Made by a program: the position numbers and the translations under genes. Below the pieces are notes generated by a model, which saw only the letters and a list, made by a program, of their open reading frames with translations, was not told where the DNA came from and did no database searches. Positions 17,166-25,682 of a stretch of DNA of 31,083 bases are shown here, piece by piece. Position 1 is the stretch's first letter, and each line of letters begins with the position of its first letter. The stretch is from B16-G9 sp964455635. GTDB lineage: Bacteria > Bacteroidota > Bacteroidia > Bacteroidales > F082. The DNA lies in the NCBI GenBank assembly GCA_964455635.1, contig CAYVWX010000006.1:1-31083 (forward strand), given 5' to 3'.

Positions 17166-17406
17166 CTTTTTTATTTTTTGACGGGTTATTTTTGTTATAT
17201 CTAAACAGTTCGCGCATACCGTATAATACCGATACTAATACACTTAGTATTGACAGCACCAACGTAAATACGGGGAATTTCCAACCTGTATATTTGTCCA
17301 GTTCTTTGCCTCCGAAAGTTCCTGCAACAATAATAACACCCATCTGGATAGCCAGCGAGGAGTATTTGGCGTAAAACTTTAACGGATTCTCTTTTTGTTC
17401 TGTCAT
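17149..17406 (-). CDS. atpZ: AtpZ/AtpI family putative F1Fo-ATPase accessory subunit
   Basis: An 85-residue membrane protein with two helices (about 14-33 and 42-65). The motif GGKELDKYTGWKFPVFTLVLS between and within the helices matches the AtpZ family (G..LD...G..P.f..i...lG). AtpZ proteins are small subunits that associate with the Fo part of the ATP synthase and are proposed to act in assembly or Ca2+/Mg2+ transport. It lies downstream of porW on the same strand, with a 140-bp gap that holds an exact TAnnTTTG box, so it may be transcribed separately from porW. It overlaps the next gene by 17 bp. Confidence 0.75.
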   Translation of the reverse strand: MTEQKENPLKFYAKYSSLAIQMGVIIVAGTFGGKELDKYTGWKFPVFTLVLSILSVLVSVLYGMRELFRYNKNNPSKNKKDGNNL

Positions 17407-17432
17407 GATATAACGTAACTCCTATTAAAAAA

Positions 17433-17440
17433 CAAAAGTA
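17433..17440 (-). promoter_or_regulatory. Putative -7 box upstream of atpZ
   Basis: TACTTTTG on the minus strand, an exact match to TAnnTTTG, 26 bp before the atpZ start. No convincing -33 TTG at the usual distance, so this may be a weak or regulated promoter. Confidence 0.45.
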
Positions 17441-17546
17441 CGGTTTTTTTTAGCGAGGTTGCATAATATAATACGGTTTTGGAAGGGAAACGAGGCTTGT
17501 AATTTAACAGTGCACCATTCGGAATAGGGCTGGGGTTTAAATAAGG

Positions 17547-20297
17547 CTATTTAAAATCGTAATTTTCCTTCATAAACTCAAGGTACCCTTTTACATCTTT
17601 GTCGCGGTACATAATGGGATAGTTTTTGGTGGAGATGGGAAATATTTTATAGTCATCTTTATTGAGGCCCGACAAAACATATTCATCGTTTTTAATGGCT
17701 CTGTAATAATTGGCAGCATCGTTTTTGTTGCTGAAATTGCCAATGGTTATCAGTACACGCTGATTGTCGAGCTGCAGGCTTTTTATTCTTAGCTTTCGCA
17801 ACCTGAAATATTTTTTATCGAAGTCAGAAATACGTACTTTCAGGGGATTGATTTTTATATTGTTTCCGTTAACGGCAAGGATAACAAAAAACGGAATCTT
17901 TTTAAGCACTTTATATTTGGTTATCTTTTTGGTTTTTTTACCGTCTCCATCTTTGGCTCCGCCATCGAATCCATATTCGGCACGCAGGGTTTTTAAAATT
18001 TGTTTTGCCTGCGGGGTTACTTCGCTTTGCGGATAAGCAGCCACAAGTGCTTTCATTTCGGTGTACATTGAATCAACGGTAGTGGCTTTTCCAAGCGCGA
18101 TGGCGCGCATATATAAAAAACGAGGTATCAACGATTCATTGTCCGGATACTCTTCAATGGCTTTGTTGGCGAAAGATAATACCCTGAAATACTGTTCGCG
18201 TTCAAAAGCTTTATAGGTTCGGCTGTATAGTTTTACAACCTGGCCTTTTTTTTGAGCCAGTTTAACAAAATATTGGGGGTCGATAATTACCTTGGCGAAA
18301 TCGCTGTCGGGATATTTTGATAATATCAGATTTTTGTATTTTTCTGTTTCGGAGGCATTATTTTTTTCCGAATATAATTGATAAAGGGCAAACCATGCTT
18401 CCAGTTCGTATTTGTTACCGGGAAAACGCTGAAGCATTTCGTTATAGATGGTAATGGCCGCGGCAGTATCGCGCAACGACTCTTTATATAATTCGCCCAG
18501 TTTACGATAGGCTTCCAAAATCATTTGGTCGGAAGCTTTAAAATCGGCTTCGGTTTTGGGCAATCCGTTAAGATAGAACTCCCTGTCGTAAGGTGTTGCT
18601 TTGGAAGAAGCCATGGTGGCGGTATCCGATGTGGTGCTGTCTGTTCGGGCAACTTCACCGGTCAGGTCGTCGGAGCCTGTCAGCATTTGACGCTTGTCGC
18701 TTAAACGCCAATTGTCGGTAAGCTGACGTTTGCCCCATTTACGAACAAACTCGCTGTAACCTTTGCTAAGTGCTTGTGGATTATAAAAGTACCATTTACC
18801 GTTTCCGGCGCCCAATGACGGAGGGCCGCCCGGACCGCCACGGCGGTTCATACCGGTTTGGATGCCGTTTTTCATGGCAATTTGTTCTGCCTCTTTGGCC
18901 TCTTTTTCTTCTTCTTCCCTTTTTTTGCGCTCTTCCTCGGCAATTTTATATTTTTCAATAACCGCATCAATAATGGCATTCCGTTCATCGGGACTCATTT
19001 TTGCGAGGGTTTGCAAACTATCTTGCTCTTTAATGGTTTGATGCTCGGTAACAATATTTGAGAGTATGCCGGCTCTTTCTTTAATTTTAAAATAGTTGGG
19101 AAAATCGGCAGGCAAAGCCATTAAGGCCGTGTCGTAATATAATTTGGCAAATTTATATTCCGTTTCTTCAAAAAACAGTTCGGCTGCCTTTAACGAAGAA
19201 ATTGTTTTTTGGTAGTTGTTGCTCATGCTTGAAGCTACCGATTTACGCAAATAATTAATAGCCAATGTGTCGTTTTTATCTTTCAATGCCACATCGGCTA
19301 AGGCATAGTAAATCTGATCTAAAAATTCTTTGTTTTTCGACTCTTTGGTCATTTTCATCAACAGCCGGGTAATGGCTTTGCTGTTTCCCGTTTTTGAATC
19401 GTACGATTGAGCCAGATTAAGCCGTGCATTAAAAGCCAGTTCATAATCGGGATTTCTTTTTATCAGCCTGCTGTAATATTTGGTTGCCCGTTGGAAATCG
19501 CCCTCTTTTTGATTGATTTGTCCTAAAATAAATAATGCCCTGTTAACCAAAAAGCGGCTTTTATTAATTTCTACAGCCCGTTCTAAAAAAGGATAAGCTG
19601 CATTATAGTTTTGTTGCGACAGAAAAAAATCGGCTTCGACTAACGGCAATTCGTTATATACTTTTGAAGGGAAATTATCCTTATCCATTTTGGATGTGAG
19701 CAGATTTAAGGTAGCTTCGGCTTTGGCCGGACGCTCCATCTGAATGTATGTTTTTGCAAGCCAAAGGAGGCCTTCGTAACGAATGGGGTTATCTTTATAT
19801 TCGTTGTAAACATAATCGAACACACGACGGGCAGGAATATAATCCTGCTTATAAAAATGTGCTATTCCCATCATCAGGTAACTTTGGGCTACCCATTTTA
19901 CCTGTTCCTTTCCACCAAAATACATGGAGTGTTTTTGAATGGCAATGGAAGCCTTTTCGATGGTTCTGTCCATCTTAGGGAACAGCGTTTTGGCATCGGC
20001 TTTTGTGCCGTAGTTGTAAACCCTTAAAATGGTTTTGTAGTTGTCTTTAATTTTATCGTGCTGAAGCACCTTCCCCTCTTCAAGACTCATCAGCCCGTTC
20101 CAATAAACATTATAATGGCAGGTAACATTGTGGTAAGCACGGCGTGTCCAGGTATTTTTTTTTGTGGAACAGCTGTTAAATACTGTACCCGCTAACAATA
20201 ACAATGAAAGGGATATATATAAGGTGTATGTTTTTTTGCCTGGCAATGTTTTTCTAACTTTTTGATATAACTCTCTTAGGGCGTATTTATTATTCAA
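17547..20297 (-). CDS. porW: Type IX secretion system lipoprotein PorW/SprE (TPR protein)
   Basis: A 916-residue outer-membrane lipoprotein needed for T9SS secretion and, in gliding species, motility. The signal sequence contains the lipobox GTVFNSC with Cys43 as the lipidated residue. Helical TPR repeats fill about residues 90-420 (for example YLMMGIAHFYKQDYIPARRVFDYV) and resume at about 575-680. A charged coiled segment (about 450-470, rich in Glu/Lys) and a GGPGG linker lie between them, and the C-terminal domain (about 770-916) is beta-rich. The opening STKKNTWTRRAYHNVTCHYN is typical of PorW/SprE. The reading frame opens at TTG (20295-20297); no in-frame ATG precedes the signal peptide, and the upstream stop is close. 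The T9SS core operon lies 3 kb away on the same strand, with recG and a repeat array between. Confidence 0.9.
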   Translation of the reverse strand: MNNKYALRELYQKVRKTLPGKKTYTLYISLSLLLLAGTVFNSCSTKKNTWTRRAYHNVTCHYNVYWNGLMSLEEGKVLQHDKIKDNYKTILRVYNYGTKADAKTLFPKMDRTIEKASIAIQKHSMYFGGKEQVKWVAQSYLMMGIAHFYKQDYIPARRVFDYVYNEYKDNPIRYEGLLWLAKTYIQMERPAKAEATLNLLTSKMDKDNFPSKVYNELPLVEADFFLSQQNYNAAYPFLERAVEINKSRFLVNRALFILGQINQKEGDFQRATKYYSRLIKRNPDYELAFNARLNLAQSYDSKTGNSKAITRLLMKMTKESKNKEFLDQIYYALADVALKDKNDTLAINYLRKSVASSMSNNYQKTISSLKAAELFFEETEYKFAKLYYDTALMALPADFPNYFKIKERAGILSNIVTEHQTIKEQDSLQTLAKMSPDERNAIIDAVIEKYKIAEEERKKREEEEKEAKEAEQIAMKNGIQTGMNRRGGPGGPPSLGAGNGKWYFYNPQALSKGYSEFVRKWGKRQLTDNWRLSDKRQMLTGSDDLTGEVARTDSTTSDTATMASSKATPYDREFYLNGLPKTEADFKASDQMILEAYRKLGELYKESLRDTAAAITIYNEMLQRFPGNKYELEAWFALYQLYSEKNNASETEKYKNLILSKYPDSDFAKVIIDPQYFVKLAQKKGQVVKLYSRTYKAFEREQYFRVLSFANKAIEEYPDNESLIPRFLYMRAIALGKATTVDSMYTEMKALVAAYPQSEVTPQAKQILKTLRAEYGFDGGAKDGDGKKTKKITKYKVLKKIPFFVILAVNGNNIKINPLKVRISDFDKKYFRLRKLRIKSLQLDNQRVLITIGNFSNKNDAANYYRAIKNDEYVLSGLNKDDYKIFPISTKNYPIMYRDKDVKGYLEFMKENYDFK

Positions 20298-20301
20298 CTT
20301 G

Positions 20302-20322
20302 CAAATTTAGAGGGCAAATTTA
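20302..20322 (-). promoter_or_regulatory. Two -7-like boxes directly before porW
   Basis: TAAATTTG occurs twice on the minus strand (20302-20309 and 20315-20322), each an exact TAnnTTTG match. The nearer box would start transcription almost at the TTG start codon of porW; the farther one would give a leader of about 12 nt. No clear -33 box. Confidence 0.4.
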
Positions 20323-20399
20323 ATTATTTATCATTTGCAACCGGAAAGAATTGATTTTTTGGTGATGTGCAATGCTGTTAATTGCCCTACGGGCGTTAT

Positions 20400-20825
20400 T
20401 TGCTACGCGCTTAATAATTATATAATGAATTAATGGTACAATGATATAATGAATCCGCTACTCGCTTTACAATTATACAATGAATCAATTATACAATTAT
20501 TTAATGAACNNNNNNNNNNNNNNNNNNNNNNNNNNNNNNNNNNNNNNNNNNNNNNNNNNNNNNNNNNNNNNNNNNNNNNNNNNNNNNNNNNNNNNNNNNN
20601 NNNNNNNNNTACTCGCTTTACAATTATACAATGAATCAATTATACAATTATTTAATGAACCCGCTACTCGCTTTACAATTATACAATGAATCAATTATAC
20701 AATTATTTAATGAACCCGCTACTCGCTTTACAATTATACAATGAATCAATTATACAATTATTTAATGAACCCGTTACTCGCTGGATAATGATACAATGAA
20801 TTAATGGTACAATTATATAATGAAC
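20400..20825. repeat. 55-bp tandem repeat array built from a 15-bp header and five 8-bp modules
   Basis: Complete units begin at 20400 (degenerate), 20455, 20661, 20716 and 20771 (degenerate), plus a 51-bp partial copy at 20610-20660. The three central complete units are near-identical. Each unit is a 15-bp header CCGCTACTCGCTTTA followed by five 8-mers: CAATTATA, CAATGAAT, CAATTATA, CAATTATT, TAATGAAC. The degenerate outer copies keep the same 15 + 5x8 structure. A run of 100 N interrupts the array. There are no unique spacers, so this is not a CRISPR. Open frames across it are artefacts. The 20298-20923 stretch holds no gene; besides the repeats, a GC-rich mini-hairpin GCCC-TAC-GGGC (20384-20394) lies at the left edge. 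Confidence 0.93.
20510..20609. other. Assembly gap of 100 N inside the tandem array
   Basis: Exactly 100 N. The repeat phase on the two sides does not match a 100-bp distance (151 bp between unit starts is not a multiple of 55), so the gap length is nominal and the true copy number is unknown. Confidence 0.97.
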
Positions 20826-20859
20826 CCGCTATGCCATTGAATTACATGGAACCTCTGAA

Positions 20860-20923
20860 CAATTATATCATTTTACCATTATACCATTAAACCATTATAT
20901 CATTGTACCATTAAACCATTAAC
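20860..20923. repeat. 8-bp periodic array abutting the recG stop codon
   Basis: Eight consecutive in-phase 8-mers: CAATTATA, TCATTTTA, CCATTATA, CCATTAAA, CCATTATA, TCATTGTA, CCATTAAA, CCATTAAC. The last ends at 20923, one base before the recG stop triplet (20924-20926). The modules resemble those inside the 55-bp units but lack the 15-bp header. Confidence 0.88.
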
Positions 20924-23029
20924 TCACGATATTCTTCCCCAGTTGGCTTTGTTTTTGGTGATTTTTAATAATTGATTTCTCAGCCTGTTGTTTTCGGGTA
21001 ATTCAAGGCGGGTATCTTTTTCCAAAATTTTTTGTGCGATGGTGCGTGTTTTGTTTACCAGGACACCATCTTTGGCAAGGTTTACGATTTTAAATTCCAG
21101 CATTCCCGACTGGCGGGTTCCCTGCATATCGCCGGGTCCGCGCAGCTTAAGGTCGGCTTCGGCAATTTCAAACCCGTCGTTTGTTTTAACCATAATTTCC
21201 AACCGCTTTCTTCCTTCGTTCGACAGTTTATGACCTGACATGAGGATACAATATGACTGGTCGCTACCCCGTCCTACTCTGCCTCGCAACTGGTGCAGCT
21301 GCGAGAGGCCGAACCGCTCTGCATTTTCAATAACCATGACCGATGCATTGGGAACATCAACACCCACTTCTATTACCGTTGTTGAAATCATGATATCGGT
21401 TTTTCCTTCCACAAAGCGTTTCATTTCGTACTCTTTATCTTCGGGTTTCAGCTTTCCGTGGACAACGCTTACCTGATAATGAGGCAAAGGAAAATCGCGC
21501 TGAATTTGTTCAAAACCATCCATCAAATTTTTTAAATCAAGCTTTTCCGATTCATGAATAAGCGGATAAACAATATAAATTTGACGCCCTTTTTTAATTT
21601 GATTGCGGATAAATCCGATAACTTTAAGCCGGTTGTTATCGAAAAAATGTAATGTCTTTACGGGTTTCCTGCCGGGCGGCAGTTCATCGATTATCGATAC
21701 ATCGAGGTTGCCGTAAACGGTCATTGCCAAGGTGCGCGGAATGGGGGTGGCTGTCATAACGAGGATGTGGGGAGGGGATGTATTCTTTTTCCAAAGACGG
21801 GCACGCTGTGCTACCCCAAAACGATGTTGTTCATCAATGATTACAAGTCCCAAGTTGTTAAACTCCACTTCATCTTCAATAAGCGCATGGGTACCTATCA
21901 GAAGTTGCATTTTACCTTCACGAAGGCGTTGATGAATTATTTTTCGCTGTGCTTTTTTGGTAGAACCGGTTAAGAGGCCTGTTTCCACATCCATTTGCTC
22001 AAGCATGGCCGTTACCGAATGAAAATGCTGTGTTGCTAAAATTTCGGTAGGAGCCATAATAGCCGATTGGTATCCGTTATCGATGGCTATTAAAACCGAC
22101 ATAAGTGCCACCAAGGTTTTGCCGCTGCCCACATCGCCCTGTAAAAGGCGGTTCATCTGTTTTCCCGACTTCATGTCGAGCCTTATTTCTTTAATCACCC
22201 GTTTTTGTGCATTGGTAAGTGTAAACGGGAGATGATGATGATAAAACTCGTTGAAAAAACTGCCCACAACACTAAATACATGGCCCTTAATTTTTTGCTG
22301 AACAGAAATTTTTTCGGTCAGCATTTTCAACTGTATAAAAAGAAGCTCTTCGAACTTCAGCCGCTGTTCGGCATGTTCAATCATTTCGGGTGACGCCGGA
22401 AAATGTATGTTTATCAGTGCTTGTCCGGCCGAAAGCAGTTTATAATGATTAATAAGATAATCGGGCAGGGTTTCGGGAATAACATCAACAACCATGGCAA
22501 GAAGTAATTTCATCAACCGTGCTATTGAGCGGGTTCCAAGCCCCATATTTTTCATTTTCTCAGAAGTACGATAGATGCCTTCCAAACGGTTTCCCTGTAT
22601 TAAAGGTTCGCCTTCAATAACATCTTCCACTTCGGGGTGGACAAAATTAAACCGTCCTTTAAACACCGAAGGTTTACCAAAAATGATGTACTCTTTTCCG
22701 GGAGTAAATCTGTTTTTTACCCACTGCAATCCTCTAAACCAAACCAAGCCGATGGTTCCGGTTTCGTCGGTAAAATCGGCGGTAATATACTTTGTTCGTT
22801 TGGCACCTGTAGGGGTAACATTCGATACTTTTCCTTTCAGTTGAAACCAGGTAGTGTCGGTGGTAATGTCGCGTACTTTGTAAAACTTACTTTTATCCAC
22901 ATATCGAAAAGGAAAGTAATTGAGCATGTCGTTGTAAGTAACTATGTTCAACTCTTTTTTCAAAAGCTCGGCACGTTTGGGCCCAACACCTTTTAAATAG
23001 GTAATATTGGTTTCAAGTAAATTATTCAT
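20924..23029 (-). CDS. recG: ATP-dependent DNA helicase RecG
   Basis: Branch-migrating helicase that reverses stalled replication forks and processes Holliday junctions and R-loops. The protein is about 701 residues, the usual length. An N-terminal helix-hairpin-like segment (ITYLKGVGPKRAELL) and the OB-fold wedge domain (about 60-145) come first. The motor follows, with Walker A GDVGSGKT (residues 301-308 counted from a TTG at 23038), Walker B/motif II DEQH (402-405), motif III MTATPIPRTLAM, and motif VI QLRGRVGRG. A TTG at 23038 would extend the protein by three residues, but it forms part of an exact TAnnTTTG box; ATG at 23029 is preferred. It separates the T9SS core operon from porW and ends against the 8-bp repeat array. 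Confidence 0.96.
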   Translation of the reverse strand: MNNLLETNITYLKGVGPKRAELLKKELNIVTYNDMLNYFPFRYVDKSKFYKVRDITTDTTWFQLKGKVSNVTPTGAKRTKYITADFTDETGTIGLVWFRGLQWVKNRFTPGKEYIIFGKPSVFKGRFNFVHPEVEDVIEGEPLIQGNRLEGIYRTSEKMKNMGLGTRSIARLMKLLLAMVVDVIPETLPDYLINHYKLLSAGQALINIHFPASPEMIEHAEQRLKFEELLFIQLKMLTEKISVQQKIKGHVFSVVGSFFNEFYHHHLPFTLTNAQKRVIKEIRLDMKSGKQMNRLLQGDVGSGKTLVALMSVLIAIDNGYQSAIMAPTEILATQHFHSVTAMLEQMDVETGLLTGSTKKAQRKIIHQRLREGKMQLLIGTHALIEDEVEFNNLGLVIIDEQHRFGVAQRARLWKKNTSPPHILVMTATPIPRTLAMTVYGNLDVSIIDELPPGRKPVKTLHFFDNNRLKVIGFIRNQIKKGRQIYIVYPLIHESEKLDLKNLMDGFEQIQRDFPLPHYQVSVVHGKLKPEDKEYEMKRFVEGKTDIMISTTVIEVGVDVPNASVMVIENAERFGLSQLHQLRGRVGRGSDQSYCILMSGHKLSNEGRKRLEIMVKTNDGFEIAEADLKLRGPGDMQGTRQSGMLEFKIVNLAKDGVLVNKTRTIAQKILEKDTRLELPENNRLRNQLLKITKNKANWGRIS

Positions 23030-23035
23030 TTTGTA

Positions 23036-23043
23036 CAAAGGTA
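23036..23043 (-). promoter_or_regulatory. -7 box of recG, predicting an almost leaderless transcript
   Basis: TACCTTTG on the minus strand matches TAnnTTTG and ends seven bases before the ATG at 23029. It follows the gldN terminator T-run directly. A -33 TTG at normal spacing is missing. Confidence 0.45.
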
Positions 23044-23055
23044 AAAAACCGGAGC

Positions 23056-23087
23056 AAAAAAAAACTCTTCGTTGAAGAAGAGTTTTT
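23056..23087 (-). terminator. Intrinsic terminator of the T9SS operon
   Basis: AAAAACTCTTC (23060-23070) pairs with GAAGAGTTTTT (23077-23087) around a 6-nt loop; on the minus strand the stem ends in a run of nine T. It lies 19 bp past the gldN stop. Confidence 0.88.
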
Positions 23088-23105
23088 ATTTTTTAAATGA
23101 AACGA

Positions 23106-23948
23106 TTAATATTCCCAAAGGAACTGTTCAAAATTAAACATTTCATCTTTAATACGTTTTGATTCGAGCAATGCATCAACGCCGGTAGCATATTGCGAAA
23201 TACGGCGGTCGAATACATTTTGTTCTTTATAGATGTAACTATCGAAAAGTCTTTTGATAAATACCTGATCGAAAGTAAGGCGCATGGCCGAATTGTCGCC
23301 GTTAAAAACATAGGCGTTGGCCAACACCGGACGGGCTTCGGCATAGGAGAACCAGAACAGTGGCTCGGTGCCTTCTTCACCGTTACGCTCTTTTATAATA
23401 ACCGGACACATATCCAAAATACGAACCATCATTTGCGAGCGTTGTTTGTCGAAATACCAGTCTTCTTTTATCCGCAAACGCATAATTTTTGTAGGGTCGA
23501 AGTTGGTATAAATAACCGTATCGTACTCGTCGTAAGGCGGATAAGGCCGACGCATGGTGGTGTAAGAAGTGTCAATCTGACGTCCTACAATTTCGTTATA
23601 AGTGATGGGTATTAACAGCTCATCGGTGTTGTTAATGTCGTAAGCGGTTATTTCGCCCTCTTTAACAGCATCTAAAATGGTAACGGTAAACGATTTCCAG
23701 TTTTGCTGTGTTTCGATGGGATAGTATAATTTTTGGTTAAATTTTTGCCTGAAGTCGATTTCACGCCAAATTCTTTTGGACCACATAACATCTGCTTTTC
23801 TTACTGTTGGTAAAGGAGCAGGTTTTATATTTTCACCATCGTTGTTAACATACACCTGATCAAGGGGCTGATTATCTACAATTTGGGCAGATATACCACC
23901 ACCCGCAAGGATGGTTAAGGTAACAAGTGCAACAAAAAACTTTTTCAT
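23106..23948 (-). CDS. gldN: Type IX secretion system protein GldN/PorN
   Basis: Periplasmic T9SS component that joins the GldK lipoprotein to form the ring under the outer membrane and contacts the periplasmic part of GldM. The 280-residue protein has a signal peptide (MKKFFVALVTLTILAGGGISA) and the family hallmark DVMWSKRIWREIDFRQKFNQ (about residues 53-72). Further conserved blocks are YDINNTDELLIPIT, RLRIKEDWYFDKQRS and PLFWFSYAEARPVLA. It starts 16 bp after gldM and is the last gene of the operon, followed by a strong terminator. The length is slightly below the about 300-360 of some relatives, with no sign of truncation. Confidence 0.95.
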   Translation of the reverse strand: MKKFFVALVTLTILAGGGISAQIVDNQPLDQVYVNNDGENIKPAPLPTVRKADVMWSKRIWREIDFRQKFNQKLYYPIETQQNWKSFTVTILDAVKEGEITAYDINNTDELLIPITYNEIVGRQIDTSYTTMRRPYPPYDEYDTVIYTNFDPTKIMRLRIKEDWYFDKQRSQMMVRILDMCPVIIKERNGEEGTEPLFWFSYAEARPVLANAYVFNGDNSAMRLTFDQVFIKRLFDSYIYKEQNVFDRRISQYATGVDALLESKRIKDEMFNFEQFLWEY

Positions 23949-23964
23949 ATTTTCAACTAATTAA

Positions 23965-25638
23965 TTATTTCAATTCGAGGTTGACGGGGTTTAAGCTTCT
24001 TTTGCTTCCGTCGGGGCCTTTCGCCTGGATGTTCTCAAAAAAGAACTTCTGTTTTCTTTTCCCGCTTCTGATTCGTTTAATAATGTCTTTCGAGAAAGTA
24101 TTACCCTTGGCTTTTATGGTAAAAAAGTCACCATTAATAAGGGTTGTAAACGAATAGGAAGTGATTCTAAAATATAAGTCGAACTCAAATCCTTTCATTT
24201 CGGGAATAATGGCACCGGCAGCCAGCAGCTGGTTTTTATCGATGGCACCGCCTGTCATACCCGCAATGGTAGCTGTGGGGTCGGGTACTCGTTTTACCCT
24301 GAACTCCACTGAACCAAGGCTATAAGGTTTACCGTCAATTTTGGCAGAGGCCGAAACGGTAACTTTTTTGGGGCCTTTGGGTACTTCAACAATCCACTGT
24401 CCTTTATTTTTCGGGTCTTTGTAAAGTTTTCCTTTAGAAATAGTCGGAATAACCTTATCCATTGAAATACCCGGTGCCGAAATACCAACGGGATTTTTAA
24501 CACCAATGTAAAAAACATTCATTTTTAAAGGCGAAACCGTTAAGGCCGGCGGAGCAACAACATAGGTACCACTGAATGGATACTGCACCATATTATTGGT
24601 TTTGGGGTCACGCAATTCGATTACCCCTGCATATTTTTTAACACCTTCCGAAGTGGCCGGAAATTCAAGTTTAACGGTTCCTTCGGTTCCGGCAACCTCT
24701 TTGGCTCTTTTTTTGTATTCGGGCTTCCATTTATCAACTCCCGTTACATAATAAACATTGGGTTTTGTTTTGGAGTCGTAGGCGGCTACCAAAATATCGG
24801 CTTCATACTTTCTGTTTTTTAAAACATAGGTACTTTTAGGAATTACTTTTGCGGTTACGTTGTCAAACTTATAATCGGCAGCAGTTATCGAGCTGTACAA
24901 ATAATTGGCCGCATCAAACTCTGCCGACTGAACTTCGTTAATAATCTTATTTATCAAAGTAATATCGGCAGCGAGAATGGTATGATTAAAGTTGTGATAT
25001 TCCCAATCTTCTTTGGTACCGGTGGCATCGTGGTAAACTTTACCCGGTTTTATAATCAATCCAACTTTTTTAGAATCCTGAGGTTCATTCATTTTTTGCA
25101 GCATAAAGCTACGGTATTCTCGCATTTTTTGCGCCAACCGGTAAGCTTCACCATTGTTTTTATTACCAATCATGTAATGAGTAGTGTTGTCGTACTTATC
25201 TTTTGTTGCTACCTTATCCAACAATAAATAGGGTTGTTTCCGTCCATTGATAACGGTATCAATGTAATAGAGTTGTCTTATTTTTATTGAATCTTCTTTG
25301 TTGTTGGTTTGTACAACCCCCATCTCGGATTTTTGAACCAGATAAAATTTTAAATCATCTAAATATTTTAAAAATTTATCAGTTTCGTTTTTTACCTGAT
25401 GAGCCTCCTGCCAGGCAGGGCCGACTTTTTCCTGATTTAGCTTATATTGGTTGTCAAATTTAGTGTAAATATAATCAACCTTTTTTCCCAAACTCATGTT
25501 GGTACTTTTCATGCTGTCGTTAACAACAATAAAAGCATTCAGTACATCTTTCGATACATTTAGTGCTAACAGAGCGTAAAGCACCAAATACATCATGGAA
25601 ATCATTTTTTGCCGAGGTGTTTCCTTATATCCAGCCAT
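23965..25638 (-). CDS. gldM: Type IX secretion system motor protein GldM/PorM
   Basis: Inner-membrane motor component whose long periplasmic shaft carries energy from the proton-driven GldL/GldM unit to the GldKN ring. The 557-residue protein opens with the family signature MAGYKETPRQKMISMMYLVL and a single membrane helix (about residues 12-30). A helical domain (about 40-220) and several beta-sandwich domains follow, the last ending KFFFENIQAKGPDGSKRSLN. Length and opening are typical. It sits 44 bp after gldL and 16 bp before gldN, consistent with one transcript. Confidence 0.96.
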   Translation of the reverse strand: MAGYKETPRQKMISMMYLVLYALLALNVSKDVLNAFIVVNDSMKSTNMSLGKKVDYIYTKFDNQYKLNQEKVGPAWQEAHQVKNETDKFLKYLDDLKFYLVQKSEMGVVQTNNKEDSIKIRQLYYIDTVINGRKQPYLLLDKVATKDKYDNTTHYMIGNKNNGEAYRLAQKMREYRSFMLQKMNEPQDSKKVGLIIKPGKVYHDATGTKEDWEYHNFNHTILAADITLINKIINEVQSAEFDAANYLYSSITAADYKFDNVTAKVIPKSTYVLKNRKYEADILVAAYDSKTKPNVYYVTGVDKWKPEYKKRAKEVAGTEGTVKLEFPATSEGVKKYAGVIELRDPKTNNMVQYPFSGTYVVAPPALTVSPLKMNVFYIGVKNPVGISAPGISMDKVIPTISKGKLYKDPKNKGQWIVEVPKGPKKVTVSASAKIDGKPYSLGSVEFRVKRVPDPTATIAGMTGGAIDKNQLLAAGAIIPEMKGFEFDLYFRITSYSFTTLINGDFFTIKAKGNTFSKDIIKRIRSGKRKQKFFFENIQAKGPDGSKRSLNPVNLELK

Positions 25639-25682
25639 TTTTTATTATTTTTTTAATTAATTAAAATAGTTTGATGTCAATT

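Noticed and set aside
20430..20694. Open frames of 61-69 codons across the N run
   Set aside because: They consist of translated tandem repeat and N; they exist on both strands and have no initiation or conserved content.
20400..20923. CRISPR array
   Set aside because: Repeat units are directly adjacent with no unique spacers, and no cas genes are present in the window.
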